From CAYPXN01 sp964470915 (lineage in GTDB: Bacteria; UBA10199; JADFYH01), in NCBI GenBank assembly GCA_964470915.1, contig CAYYEM010000006.1:1-62901 (forward strand): a DNA stretch of 62,901 nucleotides, given 5' to 3'. Within the stretch, counting starts at the first letter, position 1; the number at the start of each line of letters is the position of its first letter. The position numbers were made by a program, and so were the translations under genes. Below, piece after piece: positions 18,947 through 27,974 of the stretch. The notes beneath the pieces were generated by a model, which was not told the DNA's origin, ran no database searches, and saw nothing but the letters and a program-made list of their open reading frames with translations.

Positions 18947-19141
18947 AAGAGGTTCCTCCCCTCGAAATAATGTATTGTCTCATAAAAAACATGAAAGGTG
19001 TGAATCTCTTCGATCCACACCCTAGAAGTTCTATCAAATTTAGACTAGAGGTTCGTCTAAAATGGGGTTTTTTGTCAATGTTAAATTGATTATTTTTATA
19101 AAAGCTTTGACGAGTTGCATCATCGCTTGATAACTTTTAAC

Positions 19142-19471
19142 ATGGCCAGAAACTCATCCCCACAATCCATTGCAGACATTTTAAAAAACACACTCAAAAA
19201 AATGCAAATTGATCAGCCCATGAAAAAATATTCCATTTGGAATTATTGGGCAGAAATTGTGGGGCCAAAAATAGCTAGCAAAGCCCAACCTTTGCGGGTT
19301 CAAGATAACACGCTCGTAGTTGGAGTCATCTCACACGCTTGGATGACTGAACTCACTCACATGAAAACAATGCTCTTAAAAAAAATTCAGGAAAAAATTG
19401 AGAAATGTCCCATTCAGAATATTCGATTTGAGATCAACAACACCTCACGCCCATCTTCACTCAATAAATAA
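19142..19471 (+). CDS. DUF721/DciA-like protein
   Basis: A 109-residue protein of the DUF721 family. DciA, the ancestral loader of the DnaB helicase, belongs to this family (established knowledge). The hallmark SIWNYWAEIVGPKIASKAQP is followed by VVGVISHAWMTELTHMK, the conserved WxxVVG-type core and helix. I chose the ATG at 19142 (MARNSSP); a TTG at 19115 would add nine residues without family support. It stands alone between dksA and DUF1015. Whether it is DciA or another DUF721 member cannot be decided from sequence alone. Confidence 0.78.
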   Translation: MARNSSPQSIADILKNTLKKMQIDQPMKKYSIWNYWAEIVGPKIASKAQPLRVQDNTLVVGVISHAWMTELTHMKTMLLKKIQEKIEKCPIQNIRFEINNTSRPSSLNK

Positions 19472-19492
19472 AGCGAAGACTTATCCTAAACT

Positions 19493-20803
19493 TTACAACT
19501 TTTCGCCTTCTGCAATCGGATTAAACATCAATCCTGAAAGCAGTTTAGGATAGAAGAAGGTAGACTTATGCGGCATGCGTTCGCCGATATTGGACACCTC
19601 TTCCACTTGCTTCATTTTAGTAGGATTTAAAATAAAGCTAAGAGAGGCTTGACCTTTCACAGGCGCTTGAAGAGCTTCTTGAGTATCTTTGACATAATGG
19701 ATTTTCTTGGCTTCATCCCCTTCGTGCAAATTAATCTCAAACACTTCGGGCAAAAGATATTTATGAAGAATAGTTACATCCAAATTTCGCACTGCGGGAG
19801 AAATTTTACTCAAGCTTTCAATCTGGGCTACTTTTTGAGCATTGGTTTTAATCAGGAAAAATTTACCTTCTGCGCTGGAAAGTAAAAAAGCAATCTCCTG
19901 CTTCGAACTTTCCAAATCCTTCAAAGCCTGATTGGAATCCGCATATTCTTTTACTTCAAAATGTTTTTTAATTTTTTCAAGGGCAGCAGACCAAGAAACT
20001 TTTGATTTTTCAACCAGCACACGATGAGTCGGCAAAATCACCAAACCTTCATCTTCCATTGGGCACAAATACATCATCACAAAATTGGCAGCATCGTTTT
20101 CATCTTTCAGCTTTCCTTCAGCTCTCAAATAATCACGATATCCCAGGGCGGTTTCATAACGATGATGACCATCCGCAATAAAAACAACTTTGTCTTGCAT
20201 GCCTTCATTCACCTGTTTCAAGGTTGAAACATCTGAAACACCCCAAACCTGATGTCGGTTTCCATCATCCGTCGTAATATCAATCAGCAGTTTTTTTCCG
20301 GGAGCATTTTCGAGAAGATTCAAAACTTTTTTTCCAGGATCACCATAAATCCCAAAAATAGGTGAAAGATTAGTTTGAGTTGCCTTAATCAAATGCATCC
20401 GATCGGCTTTAGGACCCGCAAAGGTATGTTCGTGAGGACGAATGCGGCCGGTGTCAAACGATTCCAATCTTCTCGCGGCAATATAACCCTTTCGTGTCAG
20501 ACTGCGCCCATCTTCCAATGTATAAGTTTGGTGATAAACATAAAGTTGAGCTTCTGCATCTCGCTCAACAAAACCTTGCTTTTGCCAATCTTCCAAATAT
20601 TTTTGGGCGACTTCATACTTGTTAGACCCCTCGGAGTCTTTGGTCAAAATGACCCGCACCACATTGGCAGGGCTTTTTGCGTAAAGCTTTTCACGAAGTA
20701 CATCATCAATCACATCGTAAGGAGGGGCTACCACGTCCGCAATGTTAGAATTTTTTTTAGAACTATATCGAAGACCTTTAAATGGTGCGACCACTAAACT
20801 CAT
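19493..20803 (-). CDS. DUF1015 family protein
   Basis: A 436-residue cytoplasmic protein of the widespread DUF1015 family. The biochemical role was long unassigned, and some members relate to serine kinases. Family marks are the start VAPFKGLRY, VVAPPYDVID, GRIRPHEHTFAGPKADR and FIADGHHRYETAL. The last has a His-His-Arg cluster that is probably catalytic. It overlaps tsaC by ATGA and lies downstream in the purD-tsaC transcript. No membrane segment or signal. Substrate unknown. Confidence 0.85.
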   Translation of the reverse strand: MSLVVAPFKGLRYSSKKNSNIADVVAPPYDVIDDVLREKLYAKSPANVVRVILTKDSEGSNKYEVAQKYLEDWQKQGFVERDAEAQLYVYHQTYTLEDGRSLTRKGYIAARRLESFDTGRIRPHEHTFAGPKADRMHLIKATQTNLSPIFGIYGDPGKKVLNLLENAPGKKLLIDITTDDGNRHQVWGVSDVSTLKQVNEGMQDKVVFIADGHHRYETALGYRDYLRAEGKLKDENDAANFVMMYLCPMEDEGLVILPTHRVLVEKSKVSWSAALEKIKKHFEVKEYADSNQALKDLESSKQEIAFLLSSAEGKFFLIKTNAQKVAQIESLSKISPAVRNLDVTILHKYLLPEVFEINLHEGDEAKKIHYVKDTQEALQAPVKGQASLSFILNPTKMKQVEEVSNIGERMPHKSTFFYPKLLSGLMFNPIAEGEKL

Positions 20804-21408
20804 AAATATCCTTTCAATTTTGACTTTGTAATCTTACCTTCTCGAATTATTTTAAACGGTTCGGATGTCACATCTAAAACAGTTGAAGCTTGTTTCGAAT
20901 TCTTTTCGCCTCCGTCTATCATTCCGTTCAAAATCTTTGACTCTGAAAAATATTTCTGTACTTCTTGAACAGAAGTTGCAGGAGCTTTTCCGCTGGGATT
21001 AGCACTCGTCGTAGTGAGGGGCAAGCCGAATTCTTTGCAAAGTTGCTGTGCGAGCGGATCGCTCGACATGCGAATTCCAATTTTTCCAGTAGAAGCCAGC
21101 AATTCTTCGGGAAAGAATTTTTCTTTGGCCTCAAAAACCAGAGTTAAAGGTCCTGGCCAAAATTGATCCATTAATTCCTGGGCACGCATTGGAAACGGCT
21201 TCACACATTGAGCTAACATTTCAAAAGAAGAAATTAAAATGGAAATGGGCGACTGATCAGCACGGCCTTTTAAATCAAAAATCTTCTGAACCGCTTTTGC
21301 ATTGGTAGCATCAACCCCCAAACCATAAACTGTTTCGGTAGGATAGGCGATGACTTTTCCTTTTTTCAATAATTCTACGGCTTCTCTTATTTGAAAAATA
21401 GGAATCAT
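20800..21408 (-). CDS. tsaC: Threonylcarbamoyl-AMP synthase (Sua5/YciO/YrdC family)
   Basis: Makes threonylcarbamoyl-AMP for the t6A37 modification of ANN-decoding tRNAs. The core GKVIAYPTETVYGLGVDA lies near the N terminus, followed by LKGRADQSPISILI, GPLTLVFEAKE, GKIGIRMSSDPLA and LPLTTTSANPSGKAPATS. I chose the ATG at 21408, which overlaps the purD stop by ATGA and gives 202 residues, the size of TsaC alone. An upstream in-frame start at 21471 would run into purD. The C-terminal Sua5 domain is absent, so TsaC is the better name. Confidence 0.9.
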   Translation of the reverse strand: MIPIFQIREAVELLKKGKVIAYPTETVYGLGVDATNAKAVQKIFDLKGRADQSPISILISSFEMLAQCVKPFPMRAQELMDQFWPGPLTLVFEAKEKFFPEELLASTGKIGIRMSSDPLAQQLCKEFGLPLTTTSANPSGKAPATSVQEVQKYFSESKILNGMIDGGEKNSKQASTVLDVTSEPFKIIREGKITKSKLKGYL

Positions 21409-22688
21409 GGAATTTCCTTTTTCGACAATGCCTTTGCTGCAATATCTTTTCGGTATTGCATTCCTCGCCATGATATTTTGGAAACCGCTTTGTAAACTTT
21501 ATCGACCGCTTCTTGCAAAGTATCCCCTAAAGCGGTCACCACTAATACTCGCCCGCCATTCGTAAGCCATTTTCCGTCTTTAAAAAGGCTTCCGGCATGA
21601 AAAACTTTCACCTGATCCAATTTTTCTGCGTCTTCAATTCCAGAAATCACATCCCCTTTGACAGGAGTTCCAGGATAGTTTTCCGCAGCTAAAACTACTC
21701 CCACGCAAGACTTTTCATACCACTGCAACTTGAACTCCGACAATCGACCTTCCACTGTTGCTAACATTAAGTCTACAAGATCAGATTTCATACGTGGCAA
21801 AATGACTTCACATTCCGGATCTCCAAAACGCACATTATATTCAAGCAAAGAAGGGATTTCATCTTCGATCATCAGACCAGCATACATCACTCCTTTGTAA
21901 TCGATCCCTTGTTTCGCTAATCCAGTAAGAGTAGGCTGAATAATTTCTTTCATGCTTCGATCGAAAACATTCGGCGTTACTACTGGCGCAGGAGAGTAAG
22001 CACCCATACCACCGGTATTGGGCCCCTTATCACCCTCAAAAATTCTTTTATGATCTTGGCTCGTGGCTAATGAAAGAGCTGCCTTGCCATCTGTTACCAC
22101 CATGAAAGAAGCTTCTTCGCCGTAAAGAAAACTTTCGATCACCAACTTGCTTTGCGACCCTAAACTTTTCTTGACTAAAATTTCTTCAACCGCTTCCAAG
22201 GCCTGCGCAAGATTTTCAGCAATAACGACACCCTTTCCTGCTGCCAAACCATCCGCCTTGATCACNNNNNNNNNNNNNNNNNNNNNNNNNNNNNNNNNNN
22301 NNNNNNNNNNNNNNNNNNNNNNNNNNNNNNNNNNNNNNNNNNNNNNNNNNNNNNNNNNNNNNNNNTCTTTCGTAAAAGCTTTGGAAGCTTCCATTTGAGC
22401 GCCCCCTGAAGTGGGACCGAACACTGGAATACCTGCCTTCCAAAATTCATCAGCGACTCCTGCCACCAAGGGAGCTTCAGGACCTACGACTAAAAGTTTT
22501 ATTTGATTGGATTTTGAAAAATCAAGAAGTTGAGCTGCATTACAGGGATCCAACTTTACACACTCGCCTAAAGTCGCCATCGCATCGCTTCCGGGAGCAA
22601 TAAAAAGCTTCGAAAGATGAGTGCTTTGTGAAATTTTCCAGGCAAGGGCATGTTCACGCCCGCCAGAACCGAGCAGAAGGATGTTCAT
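21405..22688 (-). CDS. purD: Phosphoribosylamine-glycine ligase (gap inside)
   Basis: ATP-grasp enzyme that joins glycine to 5-phosphoribosylamine in purine synthesis. The N terminus NILLLGSGGREHALAWKI is diagnostic. VVGPEAPLVAGVADEFW, VIKADGLAAGKGVVIAE and FGDPECEVILPRMKSDL follow. A 100-N gap removes the piece between ASKAFTK and VIKADGL. PurD proteins have about 40 residues there, so here the gap size is nearly right. The end overlaps tsaC by 4 nt. Confidence 0.93.
   Translation of the reverse strand: MNILLLGSGGREHALAWKISQSTHLSKLFIAPGSDAMATLGECVKLDPCNAAQLLDFSKSNQIKLLVVGPEAPLVAGVADEFWKAGIPVFGPTSGGAQMEASKAFTKXXXXXXXXXXXXXXXXXXXXXXXXXXXXXXXXXXVIKADGLAAGKGVVIAENLAQALEAVEEILVKKSLGSQSKLVIESFLYGEEASFMVVTDGKAALSLATSQDHKRIFEGDKGPNTGGMGAYSPAPVVTPNVFDRSMKEIIQPTLTGLAKQGIDYKGVMYAGLMIEDEIPSLLEYNVRFGDPECEVILPRMKSDLVDLMLATVEGRLSEFKLQWYEKSCVGVVLAAENYPGTPVKGDVISGIEDAEKLDQVKVFHAGSLFKDGKWLTNGGRVLVVTALGDTLQEAVDKVYKAVSKISWRGMQYRKDIAAKALSKKEIP
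22266..22365. other. Assembly gap (100 N) in purD
   Basis: Placeholder gap. The reading frame of purD stays open on both sides, and the missing piece by family comparison is close to 40 residues. Confidence 0.99.
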
Positions 22689-22745
22689 GAAGCTTAAGTA
22701 GAAAACCAGCGGTTAAAAGGCAAGGGAGAATTATGACGAAAGGAT

Positions 22746-23366
22746 TTAAAAAAAGCTCAAACCACTTGTAATCAATGCACCGGGGACTTGCATTCTTTCA
22801 AAGCTACTAGAACCTAAATAAGTTCTCAGAGAATAAGTTCCCGTAAGCTCCGCAAAAAAACCAAATCTGCGACCGCTTCGCATTAAGCTTTCATCTATAA
22901 AACGAACACCTAAACCTACAGAACCTTCATGGTAACCTTGGATATTTCCATCCGCAAAAGTAAGTCCGAAATGTGCATTCGTGCGAAACAATAAATCAAA
23001 ATGTCGTGAAACCGCAAATCCCACACTTGCACCCAAATTCACAGCTATACCACTGTATCTGTTTAGAAAAAAACGTTCTCCCGAAAAACCATCTACCATG
23101 CCAGAAGAAGATCTTACAGAAAGAGATTCATAATGGAATCCAACATCGAATTGGTATGATAAACCTCCTACTGTTCTCTGATAACAATTTACAGCCAGTC
23201 CTATCATCAAGCTTGAAGCATGCTGATCAGGAGCAGCACCACGGGGCACAGGGAAATTTCCTGTAATGGCCCCGCCAAGGCGCATTTGACCAGGAACTCC
23301 TAAACCGCAAAGACGTCTGGAGCTATAAGGTAAATTTTGAGTGGGATTTGTTCTAACGGGGTCCAT
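22746..23366 (-). CDS. Hypothetical barrel-like protein without signal peptide
   Basis: I do not recognise a named family. The 206 residues show alternating aromatic and hydrophobic beta strands such as YQFDVGFHYESLSV, GIAVNLGASVGFAVS, FDLLFRTNAHFGLTF and VGLGVRFIDES, and the protein ends in Phe-Phe, as outer-membrane beta-barrels do. The start MDPVRTNPTQNLPYSSRR is well supported by an AGGAGAT ribosome site at the right distance, yet it is not a signal peptide. It may be a cytoplasmic or otherwise exported strand-rich protein, or a barrel that uses an unusual route. It lies 57 nt upstream of purD, same strand. Confidence 0.55.
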   Translation of the reverse strand: MDPVRTNPTQNLPYSSRRLCGLGVPGQMRLGGAITGNFPVPRGAAPDQHASSLMIGLAVNCYQRTVGGLSYQFDVGFHYESLSVRSSSGMVDGFSGERFFLNRYSGIAVNLGASVGFAVSRHFDLLFRTNAHFGLTFADGNIQGYHEGSVGLGVRFIDESLMRSGRRFGFFAELTGTYSLRTYLGSSSFERMQVPGALITSGLSFF

Positions 23367-23395
23367 AAAGAAATCTCCTTATGTGCCCCATAAAG

Positions 23396-23415
23396 AAGTA
23401 AGTGACTCCTTACTT
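23396..23415 (-). promoter_or_regulatory. Hairpin in the 5' region of the barrel-like gene
   Basis: Perfect 7-bp arms AAGTAAG (23396-23402) and CTTACTT (23409-23415) with a 6-nt loop, about 30 nt upstream of the start at 23366. The minus strand also has two similar words, CTTTATGGGGCAC and CTTTATGGACCCC, around the ribosome site. A possible mRNA hairpin or operator; function unknown. Confidence 0.4.
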
Positions 23416-23509
23416 ATCGACATATTTGGAACAAGGTTGCTATAAGGAATGAAAATGTTTTTGAGATAGGAATTATATTGAAGTATTTCCTCAGTTGTCT
23501 TCTCATGTC

Positions 23510-23548
23510 AAATCCCTCTGAATCCCCCTTTGTCAAAGGGGGAAAACC
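23510..23548. repeat. Family C palindromic repeat, intergenic copy
   Basis: The centre CCCCCTTTGTCAAAGGGGG (23524-23542) is a near-perfect dyad, with a partial outer arm AAATCCCTCTG on the left. It is related to the in-frame copy in carA (54177-54224). It lies just beyond the antitoxin gene, between it and the barrel-like gene, where it could also act as a transcript-ending or stabilising hairpin. Confidence 0.72.
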
Positions 23549-23555
23549 CGTATTA

Positions 23556-23599
23556 ATGCCTAAAATATCGCATGTCAGTAAAAATCATGGTAGTTTATG
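23556..23599 (-). pseudogene. Decayed duplicate of the purH 3' end
   Basis: About 38 of 45 positions match the true purH end at 24281-24325. Read on the minus strand it encodes MIFTDMRYFRH and a stop, against MIFTGMRHFRH and a stop in PurH. It has a one-base deletion upstream and overlaps the last codons of the antitoxin gene. The two copies flank the toxin-antitoxin pair, consistent with insertion at the end of purH (see findings). Confidence 0.82.
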
Positions 23600-23894
23600 C
23601 TGCTTTTGAAAAAGTAATTTTTGCCTTATATCCCAAACAAGTCAAAATCCTCAATAAAAGATCTGTGGAAACTTCTTGAGTGTTTCGATTCAAAATAGCC
23701 GTTACACGAGTACGCGAAGTGTGGGCAAGTTGAGCTACCTGCTCATGGGTGAGCCCCTCCTTTTTTACCACATCCACAATTTTATCATTAAGTTCACTTC
23801 GGATTTCTATTTCAGCCCCTTCCGCTTTGGAAAGACCTAATAACTTCGCTAACTGTGCAGCAGATTTTGCCATAATTTTCTTAGATTTTTTCAT
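23595..23894 (-). CDS. HigA-like antitoxin (XRE/HTH family)
   Basis: A 99-residue helix-turn-helix protein. The HTH is LTHEQVAQLAHTSRTRVTAI near residues 49-68, followed by LLLRILTCLGYKAKI, the pattern of HTH_37 antitoxins paired with Gp49-like toxins. It would neutralise the toxin and repress the pair. It starts inside the toxin gene (14-nt overlap), so toxin-first order as in HigBA. Its last codons lie in the purH-like remnant. Confidence 0.88.
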   Translation of the reverse strand: MKKSKKIMAKSAAQLAKLLGLSKAEGAEIEIRSELNDKIVDVVKKEGLTHEQVAQLAHTSRTRVTAILNRNTQEVSTDLLLRILTCLGYKAKITFSKAA

Positions 23895-24213
23895 ATAACA
23901 TCTCCTTTAATCTTTTCCTGCCAATCTCCAAATCATGAAACGAAGTTTTTTGAGTCTTTTTCATAAATGCATGAAATATCAAAATACCATGCTTATATTT
24001 TTTATAATAAAAAGTTCTATAAGCACCATTGGCATCTTTCATCCTTAGTTCTTCTACTCCAGACTCTACACTGGGCATTGGTTTTGAAATAGGTAAAGCA
24101 AGATGATGACCTTTTTGTAAATCCAAAATTGTCTTACCAACTGCCTTTCTCACTTCCACAGGAAAACTCTTTATAGTTTCCAAAGCCTTTGGATGAAAGA
24201 TTGCTTTACGCAT
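23881..24213 (-). CDS. HigB/Gp49-like RelE-superfamily toxin
   Basis: A 110-residue protein of the phage-derived Gp49-like (PF05973) group, mRNA interferases of the RelE fold. The family pattern is seen in VEELRMKDANGAYRTFYY, then ILIFHAFMKKTQKTS and a C-terminal Glu/Arg/Lys-rich helix. Ribosome-dependent mRNA cleavage is expected from the family. Only about 64 nt separate it from the end of purH, from which it may be expressed by read-through. The module is flanked by the true purH end and its decayed copy. Confidence 0.88.
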   Translation of the reverse strand: MRKAIFHPKALETIKSFPVEVRKAVGKTILDLQKGHHLALPISKPMPSVESGVEELRMKDANGAYRTFYYKKYKHGILIFHAFMKKTQKTSFHDLEIGRKRLKEMLYEKI

Positions 24214-24277
24214 ATTTGATTGTCTCAGATTCGATACTTATTATCAAGGGAGATTTTTTTGCAGCCCTGCAACATAC

Positions 24278-25858
24278 TCAATGCCTAAAATGTCGCATGC
24301 CGGTGAAAATCATGGCTAGATTATGTTCATTGGCGGCTTGAATTACTTCATCATCTCTTACAGATCCACCCGGCTGTACGATGGCTGTAATTCCATACTT
24401 AGAAGCTTCATCAATACCATCTCGGAAAGGGAAAAAAGCATCAGAAGCTAACACAGATCCTTTCAAATCTTCTTGGGCTTTTTGAGAACCAATTTTCACT
24501 GAATCAATGCGGCTCATTTGCCCTGCCCCAATTCCTATAGTCCGACCGGGTTTTACAAAGATAATGGCATTCGACTTTACATGTTTTGCCACTTTCCAAG
24601 CAAAATCCATGGCAAGAAGTTCATCGTTTGTGGGTTGACGTTTCGAAACAATTTTACAGTTGGCGATTTCTACTCGACCCAAATCTCGATCTTGCAAAAG
24701 CACCCCACCTACAATTTTTTTAATTTCCCAATTTTCGGGTACCCAATCACTCACAGTCGGTGTTTTTAAAATTCTCAAATTCTTTTTACTTTTTAAAAGT
24801 TGCAAGGCATCTGCATCATAATCAGGAGCAATAATCGCTTCAAAAAAAGTTTTATTAAATTCTTCTGCAAATTCTAAATCTACCTTACGGTTTACCCCGG
24901 CAATACCTCCGAAAGCAGAGATAGGATCGCAGGCTTTTGCTTTCACAAAAGCTTCTTTCAAACTAGAACCCAAAGCGACTCCACAAGGGTTATTATGTTT
25001 GATAATGACGCAGGCAATATCTTTAAACTCTTTGACTGTTTCAAGCGCTGCATCGAGATCCAAAAGATTATTAAAAGAAAGCTCTTTTCCATGAAGACAA
25101 ATCGAATTTCCTGCGGCAGGCTCTTTTACTTTTTTCAAACTGTAGAAAGCAGCATTTTGATGAGGGTTTTCACCATAACGCAAATTTGAAACACGTTCCG
25201 CTTGCAAATTATAAATGGCTGGAAATTTTTCAGCGTTGGGGACTTTATCTTCATCGCACACTTCAATAGAAGTCAGATAATTACTGATCGCGCCATCATA
25301 AGCTGCGGTATGACTAAAAGCTTTTTGAGCCAAACGAAAACGAAAATCTCGGCTTATTTTGCCTTGAGACTCCTTTAACTGAGAGGCGAGTTCTGCATAG
25401 TCTGCAGGATCGACGACCACTCCCACATATTCAAAGTTTTTCGCGGCTGAGCGAATCATTGTGGGGCCACCAATATCAATATTTTCAATTGCATTCCCCA
25501 AATGACAATCTTTCTTCGCAATACTTTCTTCAAAGGGATAAAGATTCACAATCACCAAATCAATGGGAAGAATTTGGTTTTGCTCCATTTCTTTTTGATG
25601 TTTCGGATCGTCCCGACGCGCCAACAAACCGCCATGAATTTTGGGTTGAAGCGTTTTTACACGACCATCTAGAATTTCAGGAAAACCGGTAAAGCTTGAA
25701 ACGGTTGTAACAGGAATAGCTTCTTTTTTTAAAATTTCTGCCGTATTTCCAGTGGAAAGAATTTCAATTTTTAAATCTGATAATACTTTTGCGAGCTCGA
25801 CAACACCTTCTTTTTTAGACACGCTCAACAAAGCTCGTTTCACTTGTACTTCCCTCAT
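24278..25858 (-). CDS. purH: Bifunctional AICAR transformylase/IMP cyclohydrolase
   Basis: Last two steps of IMP synthesis. The N-terminal cyclohydrolase has ALLSVSKKEGVVELAK, EILSTGNTAEIL and IVNLYPFEESIAKKDC. The C-terminal transformylase has IIKHNNPCGVALG (Lys-His pair), ACDPISAFGGI, FVKPGRTIGIGAGQMSR and FFPFRDGID. The 526 residues are the full family length. It follows mlaD by 14 nt and probably belongs to the alr-mla transcript. The last codons have a decayed copy beyond the toxin-antitoxin pair. Confidence 0.96.
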   Translation of the reverse strand: MREVQVKRALLSVSKKEGVVELAKVLSDLKIEILSTGNTAEILKKEAIPVTTVSSFTGFPEILDGRVKTLQPKIHGGLLARRDDPKHQKEMEQNQILPIDLVIVNLYPFEESIAKKDCHLGNAIENIDIGGPTMIRSAAKNFEYVGVVVDPADYAELASQLKESQGKISRDFRFRLAQKAFSHTAAYDGAISNYLTSIEVCDEDKVPNAEKFPAIYNLQAERVSNLRYGENPHQNAAFYSLKKVKEPAAGNSICLHGKELSFNNLLDLDAALETVKEFKDIACVIIKHNNPCGVALGSSLKEAFVKAKACDPISAFGGIAGVNRKVDLEFAEEFNKTFFEAIIAPDYDADALQLLKSKKNLRILKTPTVSDWVPENWEIKKIVGGVLLQDRDLGRVEIANCKIVSKRQPTNDELLAMDFAWKVAKHVKSNAIIFVKPGRTIGIGAGQMSRIDSVKIGSQKAQEDLKGSVLASDAFFPFRDGIDEASKYGITAIVQPGGSVRDDEVIQAANEHNLAMIFTGMRHFRH

Positions 25859-25872
25859 CTTTACTCACTCCT

Positions 25873-27225
25873 CTACTTTGCCATCGAAAAGGCCCCGAAT
25901 AGCGATTTTATATCATCATCTACAAATCTCAGACCTGCTCCCATAAACCAATCGGGTGTTTGACCTTTCGCAATAAAATCATCCACTCCACCTAAGAGAT
26001 ATATTGATTTCGTCACATTTACCGTCCCCATTGCCTTTAAATGCGGACGTTGCTGATCTGCAAAATCAAAAGCTTCAAACTGAATACCAAAAGGACCCTT
26101 ATTATAATCTAAGCCCACTCCTCCAGTAGACTCGATAATGCCGCCGCGAATAGTAAAATCATAAAACTTCTTGGCAAACTCCGCTGAAACCCTGAACTTG
26201 TTTCGCTGAATTTGATCGGTGTTCGTCACCACTGTGTTCGTGACACCACCAGTAGTAACCGTAGAAGTCGTCGAAGTTCGGACTGGAGGAGGACTTGGGT
26301 CGCTCACGAATTCAAATAAAAAACCTTTATCGGGTCTTGGCCAGATATTTAAATGCGCATAATTTTTAAAGTCGTTATTTCCACCCAGGTATTCTAAATG
26401 ATAGCCAAACTCAAATTTGAGGCGATTCACACTGCCCACTGTATTGTTAATATTATCTAAACCTTCGTTGAGTTTTTCGACTGTAGAAGGGTCATTCACC
26501 AAGCGCCCCAAACTACCTTTGCCTTGGTCAATTTTAGCTGTAATGCTATCAATTCTTGAAAGAGCTCTATTAATGTTGTCCGCGTCTTCTTTGACAATGC
26601 CATTCAAACCTCGCGTTAATTCACGGAGGTTAAAAACGATGGCATCCATATTTTCACGATTATTGCCCGCAAAAGTTGCAAGGTTAGAAGTGAGCTTATC
26701 CATATTATTCATTACGCGACTAAATACTGAATTTTCAGGGCTCACATAACCCTTAATCGAAACAGAAATATCTTTAAGATTGAGGGCTACTTCGTTGAGA
26801 TTTCGAGTCAGTTCGTTAAAATCTGCAGCAGGGCCCACTTTGCGAATTGTTTCACCGGCACTAATACTTTGTCCCGACTTGCCTGGGAGCAATTCAAGGT
26901 AAGCATCTCCCAAAACTCCCTTCACCCTCACCTCGGCACTTACGTCAGCAGGCAAAACCACTCCTTTGCGGATTTTCAATTTCAAGCGGGCTAGATTTCC
27001 AGAGGTAAGACTAATCTCATCCACAATTCCTACCGGAATTCCGGCAACCTGGACGGGAGTTTTATTGTTGATACCTTCGGCTGAGGGCATTTCAAGATAA
27101 AGCGAATAAGTTCCACCGGGTGAAAATTTCATATCGCTCACACGCAAGGTAAGATAAGCCAACAAAATAATAGCGGCTAAAGCAAAAACACCTACTCGAA
27201 TGGAAGAAATACTTTTTGATCCCAT
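25873..27225 (-). CDS. mlaD: MlaD-like MCE-domain protein
   Basis: Inner-membrane anchored MCE protein of the Mla phospholipid transport system. One N-terminal helix (VGVFALAAIILLAYLTLRV), then an MCE domain with INNKTPVQVAGIPVGIVDEI and VLGDAYLELLPGKSG, then a long helical region (about 130-270). It is followed by a C-terminal half with beta character ending in MGAGLRFVDDDIKSLFGAF. The 450 residues exceed E. coli MlaD (about 180), as in many deltaproteobacterial MCE proteins. It is stop-start coupled to mlaF (TAATG). Confidence 0.9.
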   Translation of the reverse strand: MGSKSISSIRVGVFALAAIILLAYLTLRVSDMKFSPGGTYSLYLEMPSAEGINNKTPVQVAGIPVGIVDEISLTSGNLARLKLKIRKGVVLPADVSAEVRVKGVLGDAYLELLPGKSGQSISAGETIRKVGPAADFNELTRNLNEVALNLKDISVSIKGYVSPENSVFSRVMNNMDKLTSNLATFAGNNRENMDAIVFNLRELTRGLNGIVKEDADNINRALSRIDSITAKIDQGKGSLGRLVNDPSTVEKLNEGLDNINNTVGSVNRLKFEFGYHLEYLGGNNDFKNYAHLNIWPRPDKGFLFEFVSDPSPPPVRTSTTSTVTTGGVTNTVVTNTDQIQRNKFRVSAEFAKKFYDFTIRGGIIESTGGVGLDYNKGPFGIQFEAFDFADQQRPHLKAMGTVNVTKSIYLLGGVDDFIAKGQTPDWFMGAGLRFVDDDIKSLFGAFSMAK

Positions 27226-27968
27226 TAAACAAACACCTTACCTTCGGAACGACCTTCCAAAAATTGTTTCACAAAAGGATGAGCACTTTTTCGAAATTGT
27301 GTCGGAGAAGATTGTTCTACGATTTTACCTTCATGCAACATCGCCACTCGATCTGCAAGAAAGAAAGTAGATTCAATATCATGACTAATCACCACACTTG
27401 TGATATGTAATTTTTGCTGAGTTTCCAAAATAAGCCGATTCACCGAATCGGTCATGAGAGGATCCAAACCTGTTGTGGGTTCATCATAAAGAATGATTTT
27501 AGGAGATAAAGCAATCGCCCGAGCTAAACCGACCCTTTTTCTCATGCCACCAGAAAGCTCGGAAGGCATTTTGTGATCAATTCGAAACAAACCTACGAGA
27601 GCCAATTTTTCTTGTACAATTTTAGCAATCTCACTTTCGGTATATTTGGTATGTTCCCTCAAAGGAAAAGCAACATTATCAAAAACATTCAAAGAATCAA
27701 AAAGAGCTGCGTTTTGAAATAACATCCCAAAACGTTTACGAAATTCATACAAATCTGAATCAGGCAAAGACATGATATCGGTTCCATCTACCTTCACTTC
27801 GCCTTCATCGGCATGAAGTAAACCAATCATATGTTTAAGTAGCACACTTTTACCCATTCCAGAACGGCCTAAAATCACAGTAATCGTACCCGTGGGAATT
27901 TCAAGGTTTACCCCATCCAAAACTTTCTGCTCTCCAAAAGATTTATGAAGGTTATTAATTTGAATCAT
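27225..27968 (-). CDS. mlaF: MlaF-like ABC transporter ATPase
   Basis: ATPase of the lipid transporter. Walker A is VILGRSGMGKSVLLKHMIG, the Q-loop lies in MLFQNAALFDSL, the signature is LSGGMRKRVGLARAIAL, Walker B is KIILYDEPTTGLDP and the switch His is VVISHD. The Met between Gly and Gly-Lys in Walker A (SGMGKS) and the text DEPTTGLDP are typical of MlaF. It has 247 residues and couples directly to mlaD. Confidence 0.95.
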   Translation of the reverse strand: MIQINNLHKSFGEQKVLDGVNLEIPTGTITVILGRSGMGKSVLLKHMIGLLHADEGEVKVDGTDIMSLPDSDLYEFRKRFGMLFQNAALFDSLNVFDNVAFPLREHTKYTESEIAKIVQEKLALVGLFRIDHKMPSELSGGMRKRVGLARAIALSPKIILYDEPTTGLDPLMTDSVNRLILETQQKLHITSVVISHDIESTFFLADRVAMLHEGKIVEQSSPTQFRKSAHPFVKQFLEGRSEGKVFV

Positions 27969-27974
27969 GAATTG

